DNA from: an uncultured Bryobacteraceae bacterium
GTDB taxonomy: Bacteria > Acidobacteriota > Terriglobia > Bryobacterales > Bryobacteraceae
Direction of reading: 5' to 3'
Assembly: GCA_937924525.1 (NCBI GenBank)
Contig: CALDSU010000005.1
Location: 744,001 to 808,000 of the forward strand
Length of the DNA: 64,000 bases
Below the pieces are notes generated by a model. It searched no databases, was not told where the DNA came from, and worked only from the letters and a program-made list of their open reading frames with translations. Each line of letters starts with the position of its first letter. Positions within the stretch are counted from its first letter, which is position 1. Shown one piece after another: positions 9,153 to 17,825 of the stretch. A program made the position numbers and the translations under genes.

Positions 9153-9959
9153 ATGGGTACAATAACGGGGCAGGGAGGCGCACCGCCGCTGCGGACCGCT
9201 GTCGACATCAATTGCGACCTGGGGGAGAGCTACGGCCGGTATGTTCTGGGCCGCGATGACGAGGTGATCCGCTGGATCAGTTCGGCGAACGTGGCGTGCG
9301 GTTTTCACGCGGGCGATCCGCATGTGATGCGGCGCACCGTGGAACTAGCCCGAGCGCACGGGGTGGCCGTCGGCGCCCACCCGGGACTGCCGGATCTGCT
9401 CGGCTTTGGCCGGCGGCCGATGGCGGTCTCGCCAGGGGAACTGCGGGATTATTTCACCTACCAGATTGGCGCGCTGCGGGCGTTCACCGAGGCCGCCGGG
9501 CTCCGGCTACAACACGTGAAGTTGCACGGCGCATTATTCGAGATGGCGCTGGCGGACCGGGCGCTGGCGGACGCGATGGCCGCGGCCACCCGTGAGGCGG
9601 ACCCGGAACTGATCTGGCTCTGCCCCGCCGGAGCGGCGGCCGCCGCAGCGCGCGAACAGGGATTGCGAGTCGCCGAGGAATTCTACGCGGACCGCGCGTA
9701 CCATGCCGATCTGCGGCTGGTCTCCCGGCGTCTGCCCGGCGCGGTCCTGGCGGACCCGGCCGCCATCGAGCAACGTCTGCGGGAGGCGTTTTCGGAGGGG
9801 ACGGTGACGACGGTGGACGGCGTGCGTGTTCCGGTGGTTTTCCAGTCGGTCTGCGTGCACGGCGATACGCCCGGCGCCGCGGAAATCGCCCGGCGGATTC
9901 GCCAAACGGCCGAAGGTGCGGGCGTGGCCGTGCGCCCGCTGGCCGCGCTTGCCGACTGA
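9153..9959 (+). CDS. pxpA: 5-oxoprolinase subunit A (LamB/YcsF family)
   Basis: PxpA (268 aa from the ATG) is the LamB/YcsF subunit of the ATP-dependent 5-oxoprolinase PxpABC, which opens 5-oxoproline to glutamate. Motifs are VDINCDLGESYG (about 17-28), SANVACGFHAGDP (about 47-59) and GAHPGLPDL, with the late HVKLHGALFE segment, all characteristic. Homologues usually start only 3-5 residues before the VDxNCDLGE motif. Here the first ATG adds about 12 residues and has no Shine-Dalgarno, so a CTG at 9189 preceded by GGGAGG may be the real start. First gene of pxpA-pxpB-pxpC. Confidence 0.94.
   Translation: MGTITGQGGAPPLRTAVDINCDLGESYGRYVLGRDDEVIRWISSANVACGFHAGDPHVMRRTVELARAHGVAVGAHPGLPDLLGFGRRPMAVSPGELRDYFTYQIGALRAFTEAAGLRLQHVKLHGALFEMALADRALADAMAAATREADPELIWLCPAGAAAAAAREQGLRVAEEFYADRAYHADLRLVSRRLPGAVLADPAAIEQRLREAFSEGTVTTVDGVRVPVVFQSVCVHGDTPGAAEIARRIRQTAEGAGVAVRPLAALAD
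9158..9163 (+). promoter_or_regulatory. Putative -10 element inside the annotated pxpA 5' end
   Basis: TACAAT lies 5 nt after the ATG at 9153. If used, transcription would begin near 9170, downstream of that ATG. A purine-rich GGGAGG at 9173-9178 is followed 10 nt later by a CTG codon (9189) in frame, which would give the canonical short PxpA N-terminus. See the pxpA entry. Confidence 0.35.
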
Positions 9960-9971
9960 CGAGACCTCACG

Positions 9972-10691
9972 ATGGATCCCGTCCTGACCCCAACTGGAGA
10001 AGACGCGCTGCTGGTGGAATTCGCGCCGGAGATCTGCCTGGAAGTGAATCGCCAGGTGCGCCGTCTGGCGTTTGCGCTCGAGCAGGCGGCGGTAGAGGGC
10101 GTTGCCGAGGTCGTCCCGGCCTATCGGTCGTTGATGGTCTATTTCGATCCCGCGCGGCTGGAACTGCCGCGCCTTGAAGAGATCGTCCGCTCGCACGCGG
10201 CGCGCGCCGAATCCATCGTGCTGCCCCCTTCCCGGCTTTTCCGGATTCCTACCGTCTATGGCGGACCTTATGGACCGGACCTGGAGTGGGTGGCGGAAGC
10301 CGCGGGGATGCCGCCGGCGGAGGTCGCGCGGATCTTCGCGGCCGGCCGCTATCCGGTGTATTGCCTCGGGTTCCTGTGCAGCCTCGCCTATTTGGGCGAC
10401 GTGCCGGCGCCGCTCCGGTTGCCGCGCCGCGCCACGCCGCGGACCCGCGTGCCGGCGGGCAGCGTGGGGGTGGCCGGCGGGCAGGCGGTCATCCTCCCGG
10501 TCGATCAGCCATCGGGCTTCCACTACCTGGGACGCACGTTCGTCGCGGTGTACGATCCGCGATATTCTCCGCCGACCCCGATCCGGCCCGGGGACTGGAT
10601 CGAGTGCCCTGCCGTGGAGGAAACGGAAGCCCGCCGCGCCGAGGGCGTCTATCTTGGAGAATTGCCCGGTGCAAGTCTTCCTGGTGCGTAA
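9972..10691 (+). CDS. pxpB: 5-oxoprolinase subunit B (KipI-like)
   Basis: PxpB (239 aa) belongs to the KipI/allophanate-hydrolase subunit 1 family. It has the expected N-terminal segment (GEDALLVEFAPEICLEVN), then VPAYRSLMVYFDP near 52-64, and the signature LGFLCSLAYLGDVPAPLRLPRR (about 135-155) followed by a PRTRVPAGSVGVAG run. It forms the catalytic complex with PxpC. The start is 12 nt after pxpA, and its 3' end overlaps the pxpC start by 23 nt, so it is translationally coupled. Confidence 0.95.
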   Translation: MDPVLTPTGEDALLVEFAPEICLEVNRQVRRLAFALEQAAVEGVAEVVPAYRSLMVYFDPARLELPRLEEIVRSHAARAESIVLPPSRLFRIPTVYGGPYGPDLEWVAEAAGMPPAEVARIFAAGRYPVYCLGFLCSLAYLGDVPAPLRLPRRATPRTRVPAGSVGVAGGQAVILPVDQPSGFHYLGRTFVAVYDPRYSPPTPIRPGDWIECPAVEETEARRAEGVYLGELPGASLPGA

Positions 10692-11619
10692 GCCGGGACC
10701 GTTCACGTCGGTGCAGGATGCCGGCCGGACAGGGTGGCGGCGGTTCGGCATTCCCCCCTCTGGGGCGCTCGATCAGTTTGCGTTCCGCGCGGCGAATCTG
10801 CTGGCGGGGAACGCCCCGGACGCCGCCGTGCTGGAGATCACCTTGCCGGGGCTGGTTCTGGAGGCGCTCGCGCCGCAGGTGGCGGCAGTCACCGGCGCCG
10901 ACCTGGACGCCCGGATCAACGGAGCCGCCGCGCCGCAGTGGACCGCGTTTTCGCTTCGCCGCGGCGATGTCTTGACATTTCGCCAACGGCGGCAAGGGTG
11001 CCGCGCCTACCTGGCGGTGGCGGGGGGGTTGGATACCGCTGTCTGGCTGGGTTCGCGCTCCACCTTCGCCGCCGGCAAGATGGGCAGCCCCCTGCGCGCG
11101 GGGGACGTGCTGGAGTCCTTTCCCCCGGGGCCGGACGCCCGCCCGGGCCGGCGGGTGTCCCTCTCCTGCCTGCCTGCGTCTCCGGCGATCCACCGGATCC
11201 GCGTCACACTGGGCCCGCAAGACGGCTGGTTTACCCGGCGCGGACTCCAAACCTTCCTGGGATCGGTGTATCGCTTGAGTCCGCAATCCGGCCGCCAGGG
11301 CTTTCGCACCGAAGGTCCCGTCATCGAGGCGGCGCGGCAGGCGGACCTGATCTCAGACCCAACGCCGCTCGGCGCGGTCCAGGTGCCCGGGGACGGCAAA
11401 CCGATTGTCCTCCATCGGGACGGCCAGTCGACGGGCGGCTACCCGAAAATCGCCCGGGTGATTTCGGCGGATCTGGACTGGTTCGCCCGCATGATGCCGG
11501 GAGACGCGCTGCGGTTCGAAGCGGTTTCCCGCGAGGAGGCGCTGCGCCTGGCCGAAGCCGCGGCGGAGAACTGGCGGGCGATCGTCAGGGCGGTGGAAGA
11601 AAGCACGCCGCGGCCCTAA
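10669..11619 (+). CDS. pxpC: 5-oxoprolinase subunit C (KipA-like)
   Basis: PxpC (316 aa) belongs to the KipA/allophanate-hydrolase subunit 2 family. The N-terminus VFLVRKPGPFTSVQDAGR and the following GIPPSGALDQFAFRAANLL are the family hallmark, with DGKPIVLHRDGQSTGGYP near the C-terminus. The open frame extends far upstream, but that is the antisense-like shadow of pxpB. I place the start at the GTG at 10669, which has a GGAG 9 nt upstream (10656-10659). A TTG at 10654 is an alternative. Together with PxpA and PxpB it recycles 5-oxoproline formed by glutamine or glutathione-like chemistry. Confidence 0.94.
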   Translation: MQVFLVRKPGPFTSVQDAGRTGWRRFGIPPSGALDQFAFRAANLLAGNAPDAAVLEITLPGLVLEALAPQVAAVTGADLDARINGAAAPQWTAFSLRRGDVLTFRQRRQGCRAYLAVAGGLDTAVWLGSRSTFAAGKMGSPLRAGDVLESFPPGPDARPGRRVSLSCLPASPAIHRIRVTLGPQDGWFTRRGLQTFLGSVYRLSPQSGRQGFRTEGPVIEAARQADLISDPTPLGAVQVPGDGKPIVLHRDGQSTGGYPKIARVISADLDWFARMMPGDALRFEAVSREEALRLAEAAAENWRAIVRAVEESTPRP

Positions 11620-11628
11620 GGACCAACG

Positions 11629-12600
11629 TCAAGCCAGCAGGCGGGCGGCGGGTTTGGCGAAGTAGGTCAGGATCATGTCCGCGCCGGCGCGGCGAATCGC
11701 GGTCAAGGTTTCCATCATGATGCGCTCGCCATCGATCCACCCCTGCTGAGCGGCGGCCATGATCATCGAGAACTCACCGCTGACCTGGTAGGCGGCCAGC
11801 GGCACGTCGAACCTGCGCCGGGCTTCGGCCAGAATATCCAGGTAGGCCAGCGCGGGTTTGACCATGATCATGTCGGCGCCTTCTTCCAGGTCGAGGGCGA
11901 TCTCGCGCATCGCCTCCCGCGCGTTCGCCGGATCCATCTGATAGCTGCGGCGATCTCCGAACTGGGGCGCCGATTCGGCCGCTTCGCGGAACGGGCCATA
12001 GAAGCCAGAGGCGTACTTGGCCGCGTAGGACAGGATCGGCGTCTTCAGGCACCCCTCCCGGTCGAGCGCATCGCGAATCGCCCGGACACGGCCATCCATC
12101 ATGTCGGAAGGCGCCACGATATCCGCGCCCGCGCGGGCGTGCGACACGGCGGACGCCGCCAGCCAGGGCAGCGTCGCGTCGTTGTCCACGTCGCCGTCCA
12201 CGATCTTCCCGCAGTGGCCATGGCTGGTGTACTCGCAGTTGCACACGTCGGTGATCACCAGCAGATCGGGAGTGGCGCGTTTGATGGCGCGGATCGCCCG
12301 CTGGACGATGCCCTCCTCGGCGTAGGCCCCCGACGCAATTTCATCCTTGTGTTCTGGAACGCCGAAAAGGATCACGCCGCCGATGCCCAGCTGGCGGACC
12401 TCCTCGCACTCGGCCACCAGAGTGTCGATGGACATCTGGTAGTTGCCGGGCATGGAGCGGATCTCACGCTTCACGTTCTCTCCCGGGCAGACAAACAAGG
12501 GCAGGATGAACTGTGTGGGCGACAGGCGGGTCTCCCTAACCAGTGAACGGATCGCCTCGGTGGTCCGCAACCGCCGGGGCCGGTGAATCGGGAACGGCAT
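11629..12600 (-). CDS. hemB: Delta-aminolevulinic acid dehydratase (porphobilinogen synthase)
   Basis: HemB (323 aa) condenses two 5-aminolevulinate molecules to porphobilinogen in haem synthesis. The Schiff-base lysines are visible at about 195 ([17 protein letters not shown]) and 248 ([12 protein letters not shown]). Cysteines at 120, 122 and 130 ([14 protein letters not shown]) form the catalytic zinc site, so this is the zinc-dependent type rather than the magnesium-only type. A TAGAAT box 8 nt before the ATG on this strand (12609-12614) is a likely -10, giving a very short leader. It is convergent with the pxp operon (10 nt between stops) and appears to be transcribed alone. Confidence 0.97.
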   Translation of the reverse strand: MPFPIHRPRRLRTTEAIRSLVRETRLSPTQFILPLFVCPGENVKREIRSMPGNYQMSIDTLVAECEEVRQLGIGGVILFGVPEHKDEIASGAYAEEGIVQRAIRAIKRATPDLLVITDVCNCEYTSHGHCGKIVDGDVDNDATLPWLAASAVSHARAGADIVAPSDMMDGRVRAIRDALDREGCLKTPILSYAAKYASGFYGPFREAAESAPQFGDRRSYQMDPANAREAMREIALDLEEGADMIMVKPALAYLDILAEARRRFDVPLAAYQVSGEFSMIMAAAQQGWIDGERIMMETLTAIRRAGADMILTYFAKPAARLLA

Positions 12601-12682
12601 ACCTTTGGATTCTACTCCTGGGCGGTACTACGGCGAATCCCCGGGAGCCAGCCCGAAGATTTCCGCGCCTCCGAAGAAATCC

Positions 12683-12710
12683 TTGACAAGTCCCAACCGA
12701 TAAATAAAAT
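12683..12710 (+). promoter_or_regulatory. Strong sigma-70-type promoter for the 52-aa protein gene
   Basis: A perfect -35 TTGACA (12683-12688) and a near-consensus -10 TAAAAT (12705-12710) are separated by 16 nt, in a locally AT-rich stretch unlike its surroundings. The predicted start of transcription is near 12717, about 12 nt before the ATG at 12729. An overlapping ACCGATAA (12696-12703) resembles a sigma-28 -10 but lacks a matching TAAA at the right distance. Confidence 0.6.
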
Positions 12711-12728
12711 GACGAATATCGTCGGACT

Positions 12729-12887
12729 ATGAACCCCGTAGCCTGCCAGCATCGCCGTGTTGTGTTTTTAACCCGCAGGGATGGCGTCGATTATGTAGAA
12801 TGCCTGGACTGCCGCCGGATCTTCGAAGCGGAAGACCTGGAAACCGAAGACCTGGAAACCGTTGGCGTAGACGACGGGGAGGAGTAA
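12729..12887 (+). CDS. Small acidic CxxC protein, 52 aa (function unknown)
   Basis: This short ORF encodes 52 residues. The first half carries a compact putative metal-binding pattern: Cys6-x-His8, then Cys25-x2-Cys28 (YVECLDCRRIF). The second half is very acidic with a near-exact repeat (EDLETEDLETV) and ends in DDGEE. The reading frame is supported by the consensus promoter just upstream (12683-12710), an ATG at a suitable distance and codon use like a real gene. A zinc-ribbon-like fold is my inference; I do not recognise a named family. It lies between hemB (divergent) and bshC (same strand, 100 nt downstream). Confidence 0.68.
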   Translation: MNPVACQHRRVVFLTRRDGVDYVECLDCRRIFEAEDLETEDLETVGVDDGEE

Positions 12888-12987
12888 ACGCGGCGCGGAG
12901 GACCGCCAGCCGCAGGCAGCCTGTTCCCGGAGGGGATGCAGTTGGGCCGGACGGTTGGCGCGGAGGGGGTGTTACGCTGTAGAGCGC

Positions 12988-14559
12988 ATGCCCGCTCTTT
13001 GCATCCGCCACTCGGATCTGCCTGGCACGTCGAAACTGTTTGCCGATTTCCTTTACCATTTTGACCGGGTGAAGCCGTTCTACCGGCACGCTTGGCTGGA
13101 CGCCGATTCGTTCGCGGCGGCGGCGCGGGAAATCCGCTTCCCGCCGGAGCGCCGGGCGGCGCTCGCCGAGGCGCTGCGGCCGGCGAATGCGGGCAATCCG
13201 TCGCTTTCTTTGCTCGAGCAGCCAAATACGGTCGTGGTGGTGACCGGCCAGCAGGTGGGGCTTTACTCCGGACCAGCGTACACGTTGTACAAAGCTTTCA
13301 GCGCGGTCAAGCTGGCTGCCGAACTGCGCGATGCGGGCATTCCGGCGGTCCCGGTATTCTGGCTGGCGACCGAGGATCACGATTTTGACGAAGTGCGGGT
13401 TTCCTGGGCGTTCGGCGCGGACGGCCAACCGCGAGCCTTCGCGCTGGATCCGGCGCCGGCTACCGGCGGACCCGTGGGCGCGATCCCGATCCCTGAGTAC
13501 CCTCATCACGCGTTGCGCGCGGCGCTCCAGGAGTTTCCGTTCGGCCCAGAGATGGCCGAACTGGCCGAATCGTGCTATCGGCCCGGAACCACGCTGGGGC
13601 AAGGGTTCCGCGCGTTGCTGGGAAAGCTGACCGAGGGACGGGGTTTGTTGCTGCTGGACCCGCTGGACCCGGCGATTCGCGCCCTGGCCCGTCCTGCGCT
13701 GGAGGCGGCGTTGGAAGGCGCCGCGGAGCTGACCGCGGACCTGCTGGAGCGGAATCGGGCGCTGGTGGCCGCCGGTTACCACGCGCAGGTGCACGTGGAG
13801 GAGCACACCTCGCTGTTCTTTCTGCTGGAAAATGGCCGGCGGATCCCCCTGAAGCGTAACGGCGACCAGTATTTCGCGGGCGCCCGCAAGATCACCCGCG
13901 AGGAGCTGCGCGGGATGGACCTGTCGCCGAACGCGCTGTTGCGCCCGGTGGTGCAGGATTCCATTCTGCCCAGCGCGGCGTATGTTGGCGGCCCGGCTGA
14001 ACTGGCTTACCTGGCGCAGTCTGACGTGTTGTACCGCGAAATCCTCGGGCGCATGCCGGTGGTGTTGCCGCGGGCGGCCTTTACGCTGACCGATTATCGG
14101 GCGCAGAAACTGTTGGAGCGATACCGGCTGGAACTGGCGGATTTCTTCCACGGCCTGGAAGAGGTGCGCGACCGGATGGCGCGGACGCTGACGCCGCCGG
14201 AACTGGCAGAGGCGGCAGACCGGGCGCATCGCGGCGTGGTGCAAGCGATCGGGGAACTGGCGCGCCCGCTGGAGGCGTTTGACCCGACGCTCGGCGCCGC
14301 GCTGGCCAAAAGCCGCCAGAAGATCCTCTATCAGCTAGCCAAGATCGAGGGCAAGATCCGGCGCGAGTCCCTGCATCGCAACGGGCGGGCCGCGGCGGAC
14401 GCGGCCTGGTTGAACGGACTGCTGTTTCCCCACAAGCATTTGCAGGAGCGCACCTATTCGATTCTGCCGTTCCTGGCCAAGCACGGCTGGGACGCGCTCG
14501 ACCGGATCTACGAAGGCATCGAGACCGCCTGCCCAGACCATCGCCTGCTGCCTCTGTAG
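12988..14559 (+). CDS. bshC: Putative cysteine ligase BshC of bacillithiol synthesis
   Basis: BshC (523 aa) adds cysteine to glucosaminyl-malate in the last step of bacillithiol synthesis. Diagnostic stretches are VTGQQVGLYSGPAYTLYKAFSAVKLA (about 90-115), FWLATEDHDFDEV (about 122-134) and the C-terminal HLQERTYSILPFLAKHG. Length fits the family. An upstream GTG (12955) would add 11 residues with no family match, so the ATG at 12988 is preferred. The bshA and bshB genes are not in this window. The presence of BshC implies a bacillithiol-like thiol rather than glutathione as the main redox buffer. Confidence 0.93.
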   Translation: MPALCIRHSDLPGTSKLFADFLYHFDRVKPFYRHAWLDADSFAAAAREIRFPPERRAALAEALRPANAGNPSLSLLEQPNTVVVVTGQQVGLYSGPAYTLYKAFSAVKLAAELRDAGIPAVPVFWLATEDHDFDEVRVSWAFGADGQPRAFALDPAPATGGPVGAIPIPEYPHHALRAALQEFPFGPEMAELAESCYRPGTTLGQGFRALLGKLTEGRGLLLLDPLDPAIRALARPALEAALEGAAELTADLLERNRALVAAGYHAQVHVEEHTSLFFLLENGRRIPLKRNGDQYFAGARKITREELRGMDLSPNALLRPVVQDSILPSAAYVGGPAELAYLAQSDVLYREILGRMPVVLPRAAFTLTDYRAQKLLERYRLELADFFHGLEEVRDRMARTLTPPELAEAADRAHRGVVQAIGELARPLEAFDPTLGAALAKSRQKILYQLAKIEGKIRRESLHRNGRAAADAAWLNGLLFPHKHLQERTYSILPFLAKHGWDALDRIYEGIETACPDHRLLPL

Positions 14560-14600
14560 CGGTCTCGCGTTGCGCCCGTTTCCCCTCGCGGCGGGGCTGG

Positions 14601-15095
14601 TTACAGGCGGTCCCCTTCCTCCGGATCCAGTTCGCCGCTGCCGGCGAGACGTTGCCGCCGCAGCGCGACCCACGGCGGGAACACGGCCGGGTCTTGCAGC
14701 CAGACCAGCATCCACCGCGCCATCTCCGCCTTCAACCGCCGCTTGCTTTCGGAAAGTCGAGGATTGCGGGAGGCCAGTTTGGCGTGGTCTTTGGCTTCGA
14801 TCACCACCTGCCGGCACAGGCTCGCCCTGGCGCGATCTCCCGCGGCGCGGCAGCGCGTGTAGAGTTCGGCCAACTCGGCCAGCGACCGGCCCAGCGCGTC
14901 GAGATCGGTCTGCCGCACTCCCCCATAGGGCGGGGCGACGGGGACGGCAAGGTCGCGCAGCGCGCGACGCAGTTGGGCGTCCGACATGGGCTGGAGCCGC
15001 TCGCGGAGCAGGAGCCAGGCTGGCTCGTCCACGCTAGGGATGCCGAGTTGCTGGAGCAACCGCCGGACCGACTCCTTGCGAGAGGGCTTGGGCAT
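14601..15095 (-). CDS. Hypothetical basic helical protein (166/164 aa)
   Basis: This ORF encodes about 164 residues starting at MPKPSRKESVRRLL. It is rich in Arg, Leu and Ala and predicted to be all-helical, with a late segment VIEAKDHAKLASRNPRLSESKRRLKAEMARWMLVWL that looks like a long amphipathic helix (quoted here in parts: VIEAKDHAKLA, then RRLKAEMARWM). No signal peptide or known motif is seen. A longer frame to 15179 exists, but its extra residues overlap the mltG 3' end and look spurious. Even the short form overlaps mltG by about 60 nt, so it is probably read through from the ruvX-mltG transcript. Function unknown. Confidence 0.6.
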   Translation of the reverse strand: MPKPSRKESVRRLLQQLGIPSVDEPAWLLLRERLQPMSDAQLRRALRDLAVPVAPPYGGVRQTDLDALGRSLAELAELYTRCRAAGDRARASLCRQVVIEAKDHAKLASRNPRLSESKRRLKAEMARWMLVWLQDPAVFPPWVALRRQRLAGSGELDPEEGDRL

Positions 15096-16071
15096 CGCGA
15101 TACCTTCGCGCCGCGGCGGCGTGAGACGCCAGATCGCGGGAGAACTGGTGCCTTCCCGAGCCGTCGGGCAGCGCCACAAAAAAAAGATACCCGGTCTCGG
15201 CGGGCGCCAGCGCGGCCCGCAGGGAAGCCAGCCCGGGATTGGCGATCGGACCCGGCGGCAAGCCGGGATGCCGGTACGTGTTGTAGGGATGCGGGCTGTC
15301 CAGGTCGGACCGGTAGATCACGCCGCGCCAGCGTCCCTCCAGCAGCGCCGCGTAGATCGTGGTGGGATCGCAGTCCAGCTTCATGCCTTGCGCCAGCCGG
15401 TTGGCGAACACGGAAGCAACCAGCGGACGTTCCTCGGCGACGGCGGTTTCCTTTTCCACCAGGGAGGCCAGCGTGACGATGCGGTGGGGATCCGCCGGCG
15501 AGCCCAACTCAGCCCAGACTTTCCGGAAGCGGCGGACCATCATGCGGCACAGATCCGCTTCGGTGCTCTCCCGGGTAATGCGATAGGTATCGGGGAACAG
15601 ATACCCTTCCAGCGTTTGCGCTTGAGGCGCCAGATCGCGAATCAGGGCGGGATCGCGAGCTGTTTCGAGAAAAGCTTCGCCGCGGAGGAAGCCCACCTCT
15701 TCCACCGCGCGGGCGATATCGAACAGGTTGTAGCCTTCCGGAATGGAGATCTCGTAAAACATCACATCGCCGCGGATGAGCCGTTCCACCACCTCAAGCG
15801 GCGTAGCCGGTTGGGAAAAGCGATACTCTCCCGCTTGCAGCACCCGTCCTCGGCGGATGGCGCGCGCCGCCAGAAACAGCCACATGTGGCGGACGACGCC
15901 CGCGTCCGCCAATTGCCTGGCCATGGCGCGCGAGGTGGACCCGCGCGGGATTTCCACGCGAATCGAACCGGAAAAGGCCGCGTAAGGTCGCCGCAGCAGC
16001 CAGGCCGCTCCGCCGGCAAACGCCGCCGCCAGCGCCGCCACGCCCGCGGCTGCGAGCAGACCACGCTTCAC
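15034..16071 (-). CDS. mltG: Endolytic murein transglycosylase MltG
   Basis: MltG (345 aa) cleaves nascent peptidoglycan strands at the inner membrane and limits chain length. Residues 4-27 are an N-terminal membrane anchor. A LysM-like subdomain follows (VEIPRGSTSRAMARQLADAG), then the YceG catalytic domain with PEGYNLFDIA, EGYLFPDTYRI and the active-site loop LASLVEKETAV, in which Glu206 is the expected catalytic residue, followed by ANRLAQGMKLDCDPTTIYA (key residues only). Its start overlaps ruvX by 4 nt. The last about 20 residues (after YRDAQALSQ) are Pro/Ala-rich and not conserved. Confidence 0.95.
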   Translation of the reverse strand: MKRGLLAAAGVAALAAAFAGGAAWLLRRPYAAFSGSIRVEIPRGSTSRAMARQLADAGVVRHMWLFLAARAIRRGRVLQAGEYRFSQPATPLEVVERLIRGDVMFYEISIPEGYNLFDIARAVEEVGFLRGEAFLETARDPALIRDLAPQAQTLEGYLFPDTYRITRESTEADLCRMMVRRFRKVWAELGSPADPHRIVTLASLVEKETAVAEERPLVASVFANRLAQGMKLDCDPTTIYAALLEGRWRGVIYRSDLDSPHPYNTYRHPGLPPGPIANPGLASLRAALAPAETGYLFFVALPDGSGRHQFSRDLASHAAAARRYRDAQALSQGVGPAVAPATRHP

Positions 16072-16532
16072 CCTCCGCCTCCCAGCGAACGCCAGTCAAG
16101 ATAACTCTGCAACAGCAGGACGGCCGACAGCCGGTCCACCGCCTGATTGCGCTTGGCGATGCCGATGCCGCTCTCGCGCAGGACGCGCGCAGCCTCCCGC
16201 GTGGTCAGCCGCTCATCCCAAAGCCGGACCGGGCGCCCCGCCTGCGCTTCCAATTTCGCGGCAAACTCCCGCACCCAGCCCGACTGGGCGCCCTCCCGGC
16301 CGCTCAGGTGCATGGGATTTCCGATGAGCACCAGATCCACCGCGTGTTCGCGGATCAGGCTGGACAGCGCGTGAAGGTCTGCCTTGAGGTTCCGGCGCTC
16401 GAGCGTGGGTAGCCCCTGGGCGGTAATGCCGAGGCTGTCGCTCACCGCCAAGCCGATGCGCCGCTTCCCCAGATCCAGGGCCAGCACACGGCACGCCGGC
16501 GGCCTCGCCGGACCGTCAGGGAAGGACACCAC
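16068..16532 (-). CDS. ruvX: Putative pre-16S rRNA nuclease / Holliday junction resolvase-like protein
   Basis: This is a YqgF/RuvX family protein of 154 aa. The RNase H-like fold is shown by VLALDLGKRRIGLAVSD (about 16-32, with the first catalytic Asp), LVLIGNPMHLSG in the middle, and RLWDERLTTREA and DRLSAVLLLQSYLD at the end, all family signatures. In E. coli this protein helps mature the 5' end of 16S rRNA. The open frame runs to 16961, but upstream residues are the shadow of the divergent permease. Two consecutive GTG codons (16532, 16529) are the best starts; no clear Shine-Dalgarno is present. First gene of ruvX-mltG. Confidence 0.9.
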   Translation of the reverse strand: MVSFPDGPARPPACRVLALDLGKRRIGLAVSDSLGITAQGLPTLERRNLKADLHALSSLIREHAVDLVLIGNPMHLSGREGAQSGWVREFAAKLEAQAGRPVRLWDERLTTREAARVLRESGIGIAKRNQAVDRLSAVLLLQSYLDWRSLGGGG

Positions 16533-16534
16533 AC

Positions 16535-16540
16535 TATAAT
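16535..16540 (+). promoter_or_regulatory. Consensus -10 TATAAT between ruvX and the permease
   Basis: TATAAT sits in the 18-nt divergent gap, 10 nt before the GTG at 16551. A transcript from here would have a leader of only about 3 nt. No good -35 is seen. The reverse complement (ATTATA) is not a match for the opposite direction. Confidence 0.5.
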
Positions 16541-16550
16541 ACGCGGTAGA

Positions 16551-17723
16551 GTGACTCTCGTTGCGCGCCGCCTTCGCAAACCCGAGTCGTTGCTTCCGGC
16601 CTCCCCGTTGGTGACGGCCGCGGTGATCATCGGCCTGTTGTACTGGGGTCGGGTTTTTTTTATCACGCTCATTACGGCGGTGGCTATCGCGTTCATCCTG
16701 GACCCGCTGGTCAGCCTGCTGATGCGCGCGCGCCTGCCCCGCGGTTTCGCCAGCTTCGTCGCGTGCAGCCTGGCGCTGCTGGTGATGTACCTGCTGGGAA
16801 TGGCGGCATATTCCCAACTCGTCAGCCTCGCGCAAGACTACCAGGAGGCCTACAGCGCCCGGGTATCGGAACTGATCGAGGAGGGCCGCAACCAGATCGA
16901 ACAGGCCGAGCGCGCGCTTTACGAACTGATCATGCCCACCCGCCAGCGGCAGGCGCAGCAACCACCGCCGCCGGAGACCGACGTCAGAAAGACGCGCAAG
17001 CGGACCGTAACGGCCAAACCCCCGCCCCCGGACCCGAGTGTGCCCCCCCTAGTCCCCGAGGTGAGAATCCGCACCGAACCTAAGCCGCTGATGGCCTACG
17101 TAGTCCAGCAATGGCAGTCCCTCTACCAAGTCCTGCTCATGGCGTCGTTTGTCCCGTTCCTCGTCTATTTCATGCTGAGTTGGCGGGACCATATCAACCG
17201 GAGTTTTCTCCAGTTCTTTGAGGGAGAAGACCGCGCGGTGGCCGCCAAGAGCTTGCAAGGCATTGCCGGACTGGTGCGGACCTACGTGGTGGGCAACTTC
17301 GTCCTGGGACTGATGCTGGCGGCGCTCAGCTCCCTGATCTTCTGGCGCATGAATATCCCGTACCCCGTGCTGGCAGGCACGATCAGCGGGTTTCTCAGCC
17401 TGATTCCTTACGTGGGGCTGCCGCTGGCGATCGTCCCCCCGTTTCTGGTTTCGATCACCGTGCTGCACAACGTGTCCGCCTATGTGCTGATCGCCGCCGT
17501 GGTTTCGGTCTTGCATCTCATTGCCTTAAATCTCCTGTATCCGAAGATCGTCGGCTCTCGAGTCCACCTGAACCCGCTGGTGGTCACGGTGGCGTTGATG
17601 GTGTGGGGGTTTCTCTGGGACGCCGCCGGTTTGGTGCTGGCGATTCCGCTGACGGCGGGCATCAAGGCGGTTTGCGACAACGTGCCCAGCCTGCGCCAGT
17701 ACGGCAAGTTTCTGGGCGACTAG
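16551..17723 (+). CDS. AI-2E family transporter (PerM/TqsA-like permease)
   Basis: This integral membrane protein has 390 aa. Two or three N-terminal membrane segments (about 17-50 and 64-84) precede a soluble, charged and proline-rich insert (about 100-180, with KTRKRTVTAKPPPPDPS), then about five more segments to the C-terminus. The motifs LIPYVGLPLAIVPPFL and NLLYPKIVGSRVHLNPLVV, then the terminal VWGFLWDAAGLVLAIPLTA, are characteristic of the AI-2E/PerM family. Members export small molecules or act as Na+/H+ antiporters; substrate is not predictable. The start is a GTG 10 nt after TATAAT. An extended proline-rich cytoplasmic insert is somewhat longer than usual. Confidence 0.9.
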   Translation: MTLVARRLRKPESLLPASPLVTAAVIIGLLYWGRVFFITLITAVAIAFILDPLVSLLMRARLPRGFASFVACSLALLVMYLLGMAAYSQLVSLAQDYQEAYSARVSELIEEGRNQIEQAERALYELIMPTRQRQAQQPPPPETDVRKTRKRTVTAKPPPPDPSVPPLVPEVRIRTEPKPLMAYVVQQWQSLYQVLLMASFVPFLVYFMLSWRDHINRSFLQFFEGEDRAVAAKSLQGIAGLVRTYVVGNFVLGLMLAALSSLIFWRMNIPYPVLAGTISGFLSLIPYVGLPLAIVPPFLVSITVLHNVSAYVLIAAVVSVLHLIALNLLYPKIVGSRVHLNPLVVTVALMVWGFLWDAAGLVLAIPLTAGIKAVCDNVPSLRQYGKFLGD

Positions 17724-17825
17724 GCCCTGCCGCTGCGGGGAGCGCGCGGTTCTTTTGCGGGGGCCGGTTCGGGTTCACGGGTTCTTCTATTGTATTAAAC
17801 GTCTGTTTTTCTATTGGTTAGAAAG

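Noticed and set aside
17726-17741. GC-rich hairpin after the AI-2E family gene as a terminator
   Set aside because: The stem needs a G-T pair and no T-tract directly follows.
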